Shown here in pieces: positions 1 through 9,658 of a stretch of 64,000 bases of DNA; position 1 is the first letter of the stretch, and the number at the start of each line of letters is the position of its first letter. The translations under genes were made by a program, and so were the position numbers. The notes below the pieces were generated by a model. The model did not search any database and had not been told where the DNA came from. It saw nothing but the letters and a program-made list of their open reading frames with translations. Source of the DNA: Flagellimonas_A sp039592695 (GTDB taxonomy: Bacteria; Bacteroidota; Bacteroidia; Flavobacteriales; Flavobacteriaceae); the NCBI RefSeq assembly GCF_039592695.1, contig NZ_JBBUTK010000003.1, positions 1 to 64,000 on the forward strand, in the 5' to 3' direction.

Positions 1-37
1 TACGCTGTCAATTTTCCGATATGTACATGAACTTTTC

Positions 38-116
38 AAAAAAACAGGGGCATAAAATAAGGCCTCCCGACCTCCAAAAAACTGCCCCAATTCCACCTCG
101 CTTACCAGCAAAGCGG
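38..116 (-). ncRNA. candidate small RNA or terminated leader, leftward
   Basis: Read on the minus strand, a near-consensus promoter (120-151) is followed by a short hairpin (CGCTT/AAGCG, 99-115). A second stem, GGGGCA/TGCCCC, pairs 88-83 with 52-47 and is followed directly by seven T residues (44-38), as in an intrinsic terminator. The product would be about 75 nt with no convincing reading frame. I do not recognise a family; it does not match tmRNA, SRP RNA or tRNA as far as I can tell. It could also be an attenuator in the leader of a gene left of the window. The rest of 1-238 shows nothing else. Confidence 0.3.
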
Positions 117-119
117 GTG

Positions 120-151
120 CAAATATAACCACGTTATTTCTTTCCCACAAA
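120..151 (-). promoter_or_regulatory. Bacteroidota-type promoter, leftward
   Basis: On the minus strand, TTTG (151-148) is separated by 20 nt from TATATTTG (127-120). This fits the known Bacteroidota sigma factor consensus TTTG-N19-21-TAnnTTTG. It would start transcription near 113, at the beginning of the hairpin-rich stretch that runs out of the window to the left. Confidence 0.5.
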
Positions 152-238
152 TCCTTCCAAAAGAAAATAACCAAAATATTTACGGAGAATCTTAATGGAT
201 TGGATTATAGGGTCTTAAAAAACAGCTTTATAAAAAGT

Positions 239-2260
239 TTATGAAAAGAAATTCCAGACCAATCCGAAACGGATCACGAAATCACGATAAGGGTAGTTTG
301 GAGCGGAGTAGTAATTGTATTCTTTGCTCCAAATGGTATTGAAATGCTCAGCCTTCAGAAAAATACGCGTTTGACGGACTTTGGCATTTATGAAAAAATC
401 CAATAAGGGATAGCCGCCAAACTCTTCCCTATTCTGAATATAAAACTCGCCAAGCAAGGGGTTGTAAGCGTCCATATTATAGGAAGTGAAATATTTAAAC
501 GTGACCCCGGTCTGTAAAAACATGGCCTTTTTGAAAACATCCTTTGAATAGTACAGTGAATTTCTGGTCACCAACTCGGGCACGTTCAGTATCTGAGCAT
601 CTTGGCCAACGTTTTGGTACATGATTGTATTGTTCAGTGCCCACCTTCTCCATTTAAACTCTTTTTCATACTTCACCTTCAAATAATTGATACTTTCAGA
701 AGCCTGATTGGGAACAACAAACGAAGTAAGCCTAGCGTCAATGGTCTCACCTTCATTCAAGGCTGCTTCTGCTGCAGCCACGGCACCCTCATCCAACCCA
801 AAATATGCATAGTTGTCTATGATGCTGTATTCTACCGATAACTTGCCAAACGCTTTCGAGTCAAAACCTACGTTCAGGTTTTGTGTGTTCTGCTTTTCAT
901 AATCATTTTGCCAGTTGAAGTTTCTGTAATCGCTTTGGTACAACAGAAAATTAAAATTTGGCAGTCTTGAAATTGAATGGATGGATGCGAACAAAACATT
1001 GTCTTCATTCAACAAATAATTTACGGAAGCGTCAAAACGGTTGCCAGAAAGTTCGCCTGATAGGGTATAATTGAAACTTCCCTTTAGATTCAATCTACCT
1101 ATCTGATTGGAATAATCACCACCCAAAGTAATCTCATTTCCTTCCAGGCTGTTCTGAATGGTCGTGCCATCTTCGTTAATTAATATACTATTGAAAAAGT
1201 AATCGTAATCATACAATGCGATGTTGCCTGTAAGTGCTCCGAATGTTTTATTGGTGAATTTTGCCGATAATTGATTGAACATCGTCTTTAACCGTGCCCT
1301 ATCATCTATAGGCTCTTCAAAAGGCTGGGTGCCAAAAGCCAAATTATCGTCATCTTGCTGAAACTGATAAAAGCGGGTCTCATAGTTGAATTGATGCCCG
1401 ATGGCAAGATTGGTAGCTCTTTTTTTTAGTGAATCTCTTTTTACACTGAACAGCTTAAACTCATGGTCTAAAAAATAGCGCTTGCCCAAAACCCTATTGT
1501 TTGCGTTTTCGTAAGCCACATCTATTCGCGATCTGTCTAAAAATTCATCTTCGCCATTTTCAAACTGTTCCCTATTTGCAATACCTCCGTTTTCTTCCGA
1601 CTCTAAATCTTGGGCAGTAATATGCCCCTTAGCTTGATATCGCTCATTTTTCGTGCGGTAATTGAAAGTTGTTCTGAAATTACCGGACTCCACTTGTTCA
1701 AATCTATACTTGCCCAGAGAACGGAAGCCCTTGTAGGCCACCGATAAATTCAGCTGCTCTGAAGTATTGAAGGTCAACAAGGCATCCAACATTTGCCCTT
1801 GCTCAAATGTGGTCTTGAACATTAAATCGGTAATGGGCGTGGGCACATGATAATAATCGATATCGTAAACCTCCATGTAATTGAAATGTCTGGCCCTGGC
1901 CCCTATGTTTGGGAAAAAATCCCTCGAAACGAAATTCCTGCCCAAATTGTTATAAGGTCTGCCCATGTTCGCAAACGGCATCAACTCAAAATCATCTTCA
2001 CGCAGAAAATTAAACTTGTATTCTTTTTTGATGGATTGTGTAGTATCAAAATAAGTGGTATCGCGAGAAAGAGAAATGATTTTATAGTCTTTAATAGACA
2101 GTGTTTTCACTGAATCTCTTTTCTTCTTCAATCTTACACTATCAATCGATTTGACCGATGCCAACACAGTATCAGATTCGGTTTTTTGCGCTACTGAATC
2201 TTTCTGGGCAAACGTTAACTGAAAAAAAGAAATGGCTAAAAGTGACAGAAAAAGTCTCAT
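239..2260 (-). CDS. putative outer-membrane porin (Porin_10-like)
   Basis: The 673-residue product begins with a clear signal peptide (MRLFLSLLAISFFQLTFA, then Q). A Ser/Asp/Lys-rich linker follows, then a long domain of alternating aromatic and polar residues ending in FGLVWNFF-S, the C-terminal aromatic pattern of outer-membrane beta-barrels. This resembles the flavobacterial putative porin family (PF14121 type), whose substrate is unknown. The open frame extends to 2371, but a TAnnTTTG box at 2277-2284 and the signal peptide favour a start at 2260 (or the ATG at 2266). It is divergent from the T9SS-secreted protein gene. Barrel nature is inferred from sequence pattern, not structure. Confidence 0.75.
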   Translation of the reverse strand: MRLFLSLLAISFFQLTFAQKDSVAQKTESDTVLASVKSIDSVRLKKKRDSVKTLSIKDYKIISLSRDTTYFDTTQSIKKEYKFNFLREDDFELMPFANMGRPYNNLGRNFVSRDFFPNIGARARHFNYMEVYDIDYYHVPTPITDLMFKTTFEQGQMLDALLTFNTSEQLNLSVAYKGFRSLGKYRFEQVESGNFRTTFNYRTKNERYQAKGHITAQDLESEENGGIANREQFENGEDEFLDRSRIDVAYENANNRVLGKRYFLDHEFKLFSVKRDSLKKRATNLAIGHQFNYETRFYQFQQDDDNLAFGTQPFEEPIDDRARLKTMFNQLSAKFTNKTFGALTGNIALYDYDYFFNSILINEDGTTIQNSLEGNEITLGGDYSNQIGRLNLKGSFNYTLSGELSGNRFDASVNYLLNEDNVLFASIHSISRLPNFNFLLYQSDYRNFNWQNDYEKQNTQNLNVGFDSKAFGKLSVEYSIIDNYAYFGLDEGAVAAAEAALNEGETIDARLTSFVVPNQASESINYLKVKYEKEFKWRRWALNNTIMYQNVGQDAQILNVPELVTRNSLYYSKDVFKKAMFLQTGVTFKYFTSYNMDAYNPLLGEFYIQNREEFGGYPLLDFFINAKVRQTRIFLKAEHFNTIWSKEYNYYSAPNYPYRDFVIRFGLVWNFFS

Positions 2261-2276
2261 GGGCATAACTAGGTCG

Positions 2277-2284
2277 CAAAGGTA
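2277..2284 (-). promoter_or_regulatory. -7 element of the porin gene
   Basis: TACCTTTG on the minus strand matches TAnnTTTG and ends 16 nt before the chosen ATG at 2260, implying a leader of only about 10 nt. No strong -33 TTTG is visible (a TTTC lies near the expected distance). It excludes the upstream in-frame start at 2371. Confidence 0.45.
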
Positions 2285-2407
2285 TGTTTTTTTGGTTCTA
2301 AAGAAATGTGAAAGTTTTGTGAGATGCTTTGTTGAAGTTTGGGGTACTTTTATCGATTTGACCCTATACAACTGAGGAAAAATGCATATTTTAACCGACT
2401 GATTACA

Positions 2408-5400
2408 ATGATAGCTATGACTAGAAAATTACTTCTTCTTTGCCTCTTTTTGACAAGTTTGGCATCTGCCCAGTATGTACAAAACGCACCTTGGATGCAG
2501 AATTTGAAGGAAAACAAATCACTTTCTTCAAAACAAGTTCAAAATGAATATTCCATATATGAAATCTCTGATGCTTTTCACCAATATTGGGAAGGAAAAG
2601 ACCGTGATAAAAAAGGCAGTGGCTTCAAACCCTACATGCGTTGGGAAAATTATTGGAAACACTTTGCAGACAAGAATGGCTACTTGCCTTCTTCAAAAGA
2701 ATTATGGGAAGTTTGGAAACTTAAAAAAAACAGTAAAGGGCCTGTAAATCCGACAAGTGATTGGAGTTCAGTTGGCCCAATAACCTCAGGAACGCTTGCG
2801 GGTGCGCTTCCCGGTATTGGTAGGGTAAATGCCGTTGCCGTAGACCCCAATAATGAGAATACCTGGTATGCTGGCGCACCTGCAGGGGGTATTTGGAAAT
2901 CTACCGATGCTGGTTCTTCTTGGGTAAACCTATTTGACGACTTTCCCCAAATTGGAGTGTCTGGTATAGCTATTGATTCGAACAATTCTAACATAGTTTA
3001 TATTGCCACCGGTGATGATGATGCCTCAGATTCATTTAGTGCAGGAGTCTTTAAATCATTGGATGGTGGTCTCACTTGGAACGAAACGGGCATCAACCCA
3101 AGCAATCAAAATGATTTTGATGTTCTGAACGAAATTGTCATCGACCCTACAGACTCCAACATTGTTTGGGTAGCTGGTTCCAATGGGCTGTTAAAGTCTG
3201 AAAATGGTGGAGACACATGGCAGGTTAAAAGATCTGGAAACATTACAGACTTTAAACTAAAACCCGGGGATGCGAACACCATTTATGCAGTGGGTGGCAA
3301 TACCGGTGCAGCATCTTCTGACCCAAGTGCCCGATATTTCAAAAGCACCGATGGTGGGGATACTTTTACCCAGATTGAAGATATACTACCGACCTCTGGT
3401 GGTAGAATGGTACTTGGTGTTTCAGCTGCCGACCCTTCTGTGGTTTATGTTTTGGTTGCTGACACCATAGGAAACAATTCAGCATACCTTGGGTTGTTCA
3501 AATCAACAGATAGCGGTGATACATTTACCGAAACAGATAACGCCACCAATATCTTTGAATCAACCCAGGCTTGGTTTGATTTGGCCATGGAGGTTGACCC
3601 TGCAGATGCAGATGTGGTCTACACAGGTTGTTTGAACATTTGGAAGAGTACCGATGGGGGCGACTCATTTTCTCAGCTCAATAGATGGTTTGCCAATACT
3701 CCTTCTTATACCCATGCCGATATTCATACCCTTAAGTTCTTCGGCGATAAACTGTTCTGCGGTAGTGACGGTGGTTTTTATATGTCAGATGATGGCGGAC
3801 TATCATTCACCGACTACACCAATGGCATAGCTATATCGCAATTTTATCGGATTTCAATTGCAAAGAATGATGCCAGCAAGATTGTTGGCGGAACTCAAGA
3901 CAACTCAGGATACATCTACGATGGTCAAAATTGGAATGTCTACACGGGCGGCGATGGAATGGATTATGAAATTGACCCCACCAATCAAAATTTATCTTAT
4001 GGTTTTCTTCAATTTGGTGGTGCTCTATTTGTAAGTGCAAATTCAGGCCAGAATGTTGGTTTTATCAATGCCCCATCAGCAGGAACAGATAATGTGGAAG
4101 GAAACTGGATAACCCCATTGGCCATTGACGGTGAAGGAACTGTGTATGCCGCTTACAGTGCCATTTACAAATTGGTCGGCACCGAATGGGAAAGAGTTTC
4201 CGATTTTTTTGATGGGGGAAATGTTGAGGATCTAGAAATTGACCCCAATAATCCTGCAATCATGTATGTTGCCGAGGGGGCTGGCCTTTATCGAAGCCAA
4301 GACAGCGGTGTAACTTTTGAATTGATAAATTCTTTTGACACCTTGATTTCTGACATCGCTATAAATAACAATAATAGTAATACGGTATATGTAACCACAT
4401 CCAATAGAGTTGGTGTTGCCCAGGCTGGCCAACCTACAGAAGGGCGTGCAGTATATAAGGTGACCGTAAATGGCAATACACTTGCGTCAGCTGAAAATAT
4501 CACCTTTGATTTGCCAACAGACCAAGCCTATTTTGCCATAGCGCATCAGGCTAGAAACACCAACAATCCTATTTATGTGGGTACAAGTTTAGGAGTATAT
4601 CGCCTTGACGACACACTCACTGAGTGGGAGCAATATTCTACAAACCTTCCAAGTGTAGCTGTTGGTGATATAGAGATCAGTCCCGATGACGGTCTACTGG
4701 TAGCCAGCACCTATGGCAGAGGCGTGTGGCAAACCCCAATACCTATTGAAATACCGCAAAGTGACATTAAAATTACACAGCTTACTCCAAACAGCAGCTC
4801 TGTAGTATGTGGTGAGGTCATCCCAACGGTGACCGTTGAGAACAGTGGCATCAATTCTATTTCTCAAGTCGAAGTTATGTACACTATTAATCAAGGGGCA
4901 CAGCAAACGGTGAATTTTGACGTATCATTAGAAAGCGGGAATACCACAGTATTGGATTTACCCTCTCTGCCTGTAGACAATTTCTCTGCCATTGATTATA
5001 GCGTCACCGTATCCATTGAAAATGATGCGTTTTCAGATAACAATAGCCAGTCCACTACTTTTTTTCCTTCCACTTTTGCTCAAGGAGACCAAGTTTTTGA
5101 CTTTGAGAGTGAACAAAATTCATTACCTGCATTTAATCTAGGTGACGAAAACAATAGCGTTTGGGAACGGGGTGTGCCAAGTGGCACACTTTTAAACCAA
5201 GCCAGTTCAGGAACCCAAGTGTACGGTACAAATTTAGAAGGTAATCATGCGGATGGGGTTACAGGTATCATCTTGTCAAATTGCTATGAGTTTTCATCGA
5301 TAACTGCCCCAGTTCTGAAATTTAATATGGCTTATGACCTCGAAATCAACTTTGATATCGTCTATATTGAATACTCAGTTGATGGTGGAGCAAATTGGCA

Positions 5401-6736
5401 AGTTTTAGGTCAATTGGGCAGCCAGCCCAATTGGTACAATAGCGATAGAACAAATGAAAGTTCCGGGACCGCAAATGACTGTCAAAACTGTCCGGGAGCT
5501 CAATGGACGGGTACTGATGCCACAATGACCGAATATGCCTACGATTTTGTAGCAAATGCTGCTAATGGAGAAACTGACCTGACCAATGAAGACAGTATAA
5601 TTTTCAGAATTGTTTTTCAATCTGACCCTGCTGTGAATCAAGAAGGCGTTGTAATCGACGATTTTCGAATTGAAGGGGCACAAGTAGATGATGACATTGA
5701 TAATGATGGTGTTTTGAACGGGGTAGACAATTGTCCTTTGGTTGGTAATGCCAATCAAGCTGATTTAGACGGTGATGGTCAGGGTGACTTCTGTGATGAT
5801 GATGATGATGGCGATTCAATACTTGATTTGGAAGATAATTGCAGATTGAATGCCAACCCAAACCAAGAAGATTTTGATGGTGATGGCATTGGTGATCTCT
5901 GCGATGATGATATCGATAATGATGGCATATTGAATAGCGCTGATGCATGCAACAATACTCCTTTGGGTGCTGTGGTAGACTTTGACGGCTGCGAAATTTT
6001 CTCATTACCGTCAGATAATTTTAATGTGCGCTCTATTGGAGAATCATGTTCAAACAGTGATAATGGAAGTGTAGAAATAATTGCCGCTGCCACTAACCTA
6101 ACCTATACAGCAACTTTATCATCTGAAGGCTCCAATGATGTTGTAAGTGACGAATTTAACGATGCCTTTACATTTACAAACGTTCTTGCCGGAAATTATT
6201 TGCTTTGTGTCACTGTAGGCAACCAACCAGGTTATGAACAATGTTTTGACATCTTGGTTCAAGAACCCGAGCCACTTTCAGTAAGTTCAAAAGTAAGTTC
6301 TCTTGATAACACCGTAGTGTTCAACTTATCCGGTGGGTCAAAGTATTTTATTGAACTTAATGGCGAGGTTTTCATTACTACCGAAAATGAGATTGAATTG
6401 CCTCTGAGCAAAGTTCAAAACTTCATCTCCATTAAAACGGATAAAAATTGTCAAGGCTCTTTTGAAGAAACCATTATTCTAAGTGAGAAAATTCTAGTTT
6501 CTCCAAACCCAATATTACCATCTGGTGAACTGAATATTTTCATGGGTTCAAACTTTAGGCAAAAGAATGTTGAAGTCTCAGTATATAGTATTGCTGGCAC
6601 CCAAATTTTCGCAAAAAAGCTTCCTACAGACAATAATGCTGTAGAAATGAATGTTGCTGGCATGCCTGCTGGTGTTTACATCTTAAATATTAAATCTGGT
6701 AGTTCAATGACCAGTTATAAAATCATAAAAAAATAG
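2408..6736 (+). CDS. T9SS-secreted BNR/sortilin-type beta-propeller protein
   Basis: The ~1442-residue secreted protein has a signal peptide (TRKLLLLCLFLTSLASA, then Q; the start may be the ATG at 2408 or 2417). A very long VPS10/sialidase-like propeller follows, with repeated Asp-box motifs of the S-x-D-x-G-x-T-W/F type (STDAGSSW, SLDGGLTW, STDGGDTF, SDDGGLSF) over roughly residues 140-750. Next come CARDB-like and jelly-roll-like stretches, then three thrombospondin type 3-like Ca2+-binding repeats near residues 1094-1185 (DNDGV...DNCP, DGDGxGD). The last ~80 residues (VSPNP...PAGVYILNI...YKIIKK) are a type IX secretion sorting domain, so it should reach the cell surface. Substrate unknown; relatives are often called glycosyl hydrolases without proof. 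It is probably co-transcribed with the next gene, 2 bp away. Confidence 0.85.
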   Translation: MIAMTRKLLLLCLFLTSLASAQYVQNAPWMQNLKENKSLSSKQVQNEYSIYEISDAFHQYWEGKDRDKKGSGFKPYMRWENYWKHFADKNGYLPSSKELWEVWKLKKNSKGPVNPTSDWSSVGPITSGTLAGALPGIGRVNAVAVDPNNENTWYAGAPAGGIWKSTDAGSSWVNLFDDFPQIGVSGIAIDSNNSNIVYIATGDDDASDSFSAGVFKSLDGGLTWNETGINPSNQNDFDVLNEIVIDPTDSNIVWVAGSNGLLKSENGGDTWQVKRSGNITDFKLKPGDANTIYAVGGNTGAASSDPSARYFKSTDGGDTFTQIEDILPTSGGRMVLGVSAADPSVVYVLVADTIGNNSAYLGLFKSTDSGDTFTETDNATNIFESTQAWFDLAMEVDPADADVVYTGCLNIWKSTDGGDSFSQLNRWFANTPSYTHADIHTLKFFGDKLFCGSDGGFYMSDDGGLSFTDYTNGIAISQFYRISIAKNDASKIVGGTQDNSGYIYDGQNWNVYTGGDGMDYEIDPTNQNLSYGFLQFGGALFVSANSGQNVGFINAPSAGTDNVEGNWITPLAIDGEGTVYAAYSAIYKLVGTEWERVSDFFDGGNVEDLEIDPNNPAIMYVAEGAGLYRSQDSGVTFELINSFDTLISDIAINNNNSNTVYVTTSNRVGVAQAGQPTEGRAVYKVTVNGNTLASAENITFDLPTDQAYFAIAHQARNTNNPIYVGTSLGVYRLDDTLTEWEQYSTNLPSVAVGDIEISPDDGLLVASTYGRGVWQTPIPIEIPQSDIKITQLTPNSSSVVCGEVIPTVTVENSGINSISQVEVMYTINQGAQQTVNFDVSLESGNTTVLDLPSLPVDNFSAIDYSVTVSIENDAFSDNNSQSTTFFPSTFAQGDQVFDFESEQNSLPAFNLGDENNSVWERGVPSGTLLNQASSGTQVYGTNLEGNHADGVTGIILSNCYEFSSITAPVLKFNMAYDLEINFDIVYIEYSVDGGANWQVLGQLGSQPNWYNSDRTNESSGTANDCQNCPGAQWTGTDATMTEYAYDFVANAANGETDLTNEDSIIFRIVFQSDPAVNQEGVVIDDFRIEGAQVDDDIDNDGVLNGVDNCPLVGNANQADLDGDGQGDFCDDDDDGDSILDLEDNCRLNANPNQEDFDGDGIGDLCDDDIDNDGILNSADACNNTPLGAVVDFDGCEIFSLPSDNFNVRSIGESCSNSDNGSVEIIAAATNLTYTATLSSEGSNDVVSDEFNDAFTFTNVLAGNYLLCVTVGNQPGYEQCFDILVQEPEPLSVSSKVSSLDNTVVFNLSGGSKYFIELNGEVFITTENEIELPLSKVQNFISIKTDKNCQGSFEETIILSEKILVSPNPILPSGELNIFMGSNFRQKNVEVSVYSIAGTQIFAKKLPTDNNAVEMNVAGMPAGVYILNIKSGSSMTSYKIIKK

Positions 6737-6738
6737 CA

Positions 6739-7470
6739 ATGAAAAAGTACGCAACTCTATTATCAATATTGATTTTGGCATCTCTGCCCAGCTCATGTGG
6801 CGGTGGTGGTGATGTTCCAAGCGAGATGCCCCCAGATGATGACGAACCCGTTAGTGTGCCTGACCCCTCGGCCGCAACACTGATTTTTCCAGAAGATAAC
6901 ACCGAATGCAATGAGGGAGAAATAATTGATGACGCAACGAGCACTGTTATTTTTAGGTGGAACGAATCACAGAACACCGATGACTATCAGATCAATGTTG
7001 TTAACTTGAATACCGATATCGTAGAAAGAAGAGTTTCCGTTATCGAAAACGAAGCTCCTCTTGTCATTAATAGAGGAACACCTTACGAATGGTTTGTAGT
7101 TTCTCGAGCAGATGGCACCAATACCACAGCAACAAGTTCAAGGTTTCGCTTCTATAATGAAGGTCCTGGAATTGAAAATTATGCCCCATTTCCCGCTAAA
7201 GCAATCAATCCTTCAAGGGGTTCAACTCTTGAAGCATCCACAACACTTATTTCATTAGAATGGGAAGCATCTGATGTGGACGGTGATATTGTGGAATTCG
7301 AGGGTTTTTTTGGAACAGACAGCAACCCACCTTCCATCGGAAGAATTCAAAATACATCTTTTACCAACCTGAGCGTAGCATCAGGAAATACCTATTATTG
7401 GCAAATAATTACTTATGACAGCGAAAACAACTCTTCTACTTCAGAAGTGTTTCAGTTTAGGGTAGAGTAG
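6739..7470 (+). CDS. lipoprotein with two fibronectin III-like domains
   Basis: The 243-residue protein has a lipoprotein signal (MKKYATLLSILILASLPSSC) with Cys20 as lipidation site, then a Gly-rich and acidic tether. Two beta-sandwich-like domains follow at about residues 47-140 and 150-243, each with the F-R/E-W...Y-x-W pattern of fibronectin III-like modules. The gene starts 2 bp after the secreted propeller gene, so the two probably form an operon and may act together at the cell surface; this is inferred from position only. No catalytic motif is visible. Confidence 0.75.
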   Translation: MKKYATLLSILILASLPSSCGGGGDVPSEMPPDDDEPVSVPDPSAATLIFPEDNTECNEGEIIDDATSTVIFRWNESQNTDDYQINVVNLNTDIVERRVSVIENEAPLVINRGTPYEWFVVSRADGTNTTATSSRFRFYNEGPGIENYAPFPAKAINPSRGSTLEASTTLISLEWEASDVDGDIVEFEGFFGTDSNPPSIGRIQNTSFTNLSVASGNTYYWQIITYDSENNSSTSEVFQFRVE

Positions 7471-7618
7471 GCAATTTACTACTATTTATATTATAAGGCT
7501 ACCAACGTGTTTTCTACTATCTATTCAATAACAGATTTCTGTAGCCTCCTTTATTTATTTCTCATATTAGACGTATAAAGATTTTTTGAGTTGTAGCAGT
7601 AGCGTATTGACAAATCAT

Positions 7619-7654
7619 AAAAAAATGGGGGATGCAAAATTGCATCCCCCATTT
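7619..7654 (-). terminator. intrinsic terminator of the SusCD operon
   Basis: A near-perfect palindrome (ATGGGGGATGC, AAAATT loop, GCATCCCCCAT, 7625-7652) is followed on the minus strand by seven T residues (7625-7619). It ends the leftward operon 12808-7677. The rest of 7471-7618 has no gene. Confidence 0.85.
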
Positions 7655-7676
7655 CGAGTTATTCTAAAAGACCTGA

Positions 7677-8207
7677 TTATTCTTCAGGTGCATCTGCATC
7701 TGCAATATTTACTACTGCAGTTCTCAGGGCATCAGTACCTCCTCGGCCAATAGCTAATTCTCCTTCAGCATTTGATGCACTGGTCAACGTAATTTCCAAC
7801 GTTTTTGCACCATCTTCAACGCCGTCAGTCAATAATTCGACCACGATGTCGCCACCAACAGGTTGGCCATCTAAATTTGGTGTCGAAGGAGGTCCAAAAG
7901 TCAACGATCCCCCCGCACTGGTAGCACCATCCACATTAAAATCCGTACCAAATACTGCGGTACCGGCAAAGGTATAATTCACTGTCACGTCACTAACAGT
8001 TCCACCAGGTATCTCGACACTGATTTCCTCTGTTTCACCCTCAGTAGTATCAACTGGGGCAAGTGTGACACTGGTACCCGCTGGGTTGAAAGCTACATAA
8101 GATGGAAGCTCTTCGAGAATAAATCCGCTATCCTCATAGTCAAAGTCCTCTGCACAGCCCACAAAGGCCAGTGCACTTACGATTAAAATATTTATTGTTT
8201 TCTTCAT
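7677..8207 (-). CDS. Calx-beta-like lipoprotein of SusCD operon
   Basis: The 176-residue protein has a lipoprotein signal (MKKTINILIVSALAFVGC, Cys18). The mature part is one beta-rich domain with motifs typical of Calx-beta-like modules: ETEEISVEIPG, VNYTFAGTAVFGTDF, VVELLTDGVEDGAKTLEITL. It starts 12 bp after the susD-like gene and is followed by a strong terminator, so it is the third gene of the SusC-SusD operon. By position it may be the accessory surface lipoprotein, where starch-type systems have SusE/SusF, but there is no sequence similarity claim to those. The ligand cannot be predicted. Confidence 0.75.
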   Translation of the reverse strand: MKKTINILIVSALAFVGCAEDFDYEDSGFILEELPSYVAFNPAGTSVTLAPVDTTEGETEEISVEIPGGTVSDVTVNYTFAGTAVFGTDFNVDGATSAGGSLTFGPPSTPNLDGQPVGGDIVVELLTDGVEDGAKTLEITLTSASNAEGELAIGRGGTDALRTAVVNIADADAPEE

Positions 8208-8219
8208 CTTGATTGCTAA

Positions 8220-9641
8220 TTATAGATTTTCAAACCACATCGGTGTATCCGTAGGCAAGTTTGTTGGCGTATTCGGATTACTGGTCACCTCGTCCGGCGG
8301 GTAGTTGAACCGCTTCAAAATCGTTGAAATGGTACTTGCTGGTGGAGTATCCAACTCGGGCACCCTGTTTCTTCGTACGTGGTTCCACGCCATGACAGGC
8401 TGTAAAAATGCTGCCAAGAATTGTTGGTTGTACACATCTTCAAGTGTTGGTGCGGCCAGACTGCTCACATAGGCATTGATTTCACCATCGGTTATTGGAT
8501 TGGGAAGTCCTGGGATATCCTGTCCCCACCATCTCAACGCATTTTCAACACCGTTTCGATAGTTTTCATCCGCAGATCCTGCTGCTGCAACCCCTTCCAA
8601 AGCCAATTGCGCTTTGTACAGGTCAATCTCAGCAGGTATCATCACCATATCGGGTAATGTAAACCGAATGAGATTGTTGCTGAAAACTGAAGTCTCTGGG
8701 TCAGGAAAAAAAGCCAATTCTGGTGCTGGCAAGTCATTTCTTGCAATCCACAAATCGTATCTTGGGTCACCAGAACCCCTAAGAAGTTCATCTAATGGTG
8801 GGCCGGGACCCCAAATATTCTGGCTTTCATTATCAGGTCCAAAAAAGGCCGTGACAATGGTGAGATGCGCATTCTGGGCTCCTGGCTGACCTGAATATTC
8901 AAGAACTGCGGCCTGATCGTTACTGGTCATCAAAGGTTGCGATAATGTTTCGTTGATTTGTGCATCAACATTGGCTCCTCCGTTTCGCAACATCATCAAG
9001 GTCCGCAACTTTAAGGAGTTGGCGAATATCCTCCAACTATCCATATTGCCGCCATAGTACTGGTCACTATTCGCTGAAATCTGAAACTCTCCGTTGGTCT
9101 CCCGGGTATCAATCAATCGGATACCTTCGTCCAATAAGTCGACGACTCCATTCAGAACAGTCTGTTGATCATCAAAGTTGGGTGCAGGGAATTCCGCTCC
9201 GTTCAAAGCCTCTGTAAAGGGCACATCTTCCCAGATACTGGTCAACTCATAAAAAATATGGGCGCTCATTATCGTAGCGATGGCATTTACATTATTAGAG
9301 GTGGGGCCCGCTTCGGTAGCATCTTGCCTAATCAAAACAAGGTTACCCAGTATTTGGTTGTACATCATGCCCCACGTATTACCCGTCAAGAAAATACTGG
9401 TATTCCCGTTTTTGGGGCTATTAAAGATGTTTGAAACGTATTGTGACACATCAGGAATACGGGTGCCCAATTCAGTCACTTTTCTAGAAGAGTACTGCAC
9501 AAAAATAAAGGGCAGTACTGCATTGGGGTCCGCTGTAGTAGCGGCCAATGGATCTGTATTGATATCCAGCCGGTCATCACATGAGATGAGCGACCCAAAC
9601 ACGAATACAAGTGCAAGTAAAATTAAATTTAATTTTTTCAT
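8220..9641 (-). CDS. SusD/RagB-family nutrient-binding lipoprotein
   Basis: The 473-residue product has a lipoprotein signal ending in SLISC (Cys21), then DDRLDINTDPLAATTADPN, typical of the SusD-like 2 subfamily (PF12771 type). SusD proteins are surface lipoproteins that form the lid of a TonB-dependent SusC channel and capture the substrate. The gene lies 17 bp downstream of the susC-like gene on the same strand. No glycoside hydrolase or peptidase is encoded in the operon, so the substrate is open; SusD-like 2 members are linked both to peptides and to glycans. Confidence 0.9.
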   Translation of the reverse strand: MKKLNLILLALVFVFGSLISCDDRLDINTDPLAATTADPNAVLPFIFVQYSSRKVTELGTRIPDVSQYVSNIFNSPKNGNTSIFLTGNTWGMMYNQILGNLVLIRQDATEAGPTSNNVNAIATIMSAHIFYELTSIWEDVPFTEALNGAEFPAPNFDDQQTVLNGVVDLLDEGIRLIDTRETNGEFQISANSDQYYGGNMDSWRIFANSLKLRTLMMLRNGGANVDAQINETLSQPLMTSNDQAAVLEYSGQPGAQNAHLTIVTAFFGPDNESQNIWGPGPPLDELLRGSGDPRYDLWIARNDLPAPELAFFPDPETSVFSNNLIRFTLPDMVMIPAEIDLYKAQLALEGVAAAGSADENYRNGVENALRWWGQDIPGLPNPITDGEINAYVSSLAAPTLEDVYNQQFLAAFLQPVMAWNHVRRNRVPELDTPPASTISTILKRFNYPPDEVTSNPNTPTNLPTDTPMWFENL

Positions 9642-9658
9642 GTCTATTTTTTTATTTT

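Noticed and set aside
60..120. tRNA gene at the left edge, suggested by GGTGGAATTGG on the minus strand
   Set aside because: No acceptor stem, anticodon arm or T-arm can be drawn around it.
5690..5960. Tandem DNA repeat or CRISPR-like array
   Set aside because: The periodicity comes from coding thrombospondin type 3-like units (GATGATGAT and similar codons), with no constant repeat and spacer pattern. No CRISPR array was seen anywhere in the window.
5604..6005. Leftward 133-residue His-rich reading frame
   Set aside because: It is the antisense of the calcium-binding Asp-rich repeats of the large secreted protein, whose GAT/GAC codons read as ATC/His codons on the other strand.
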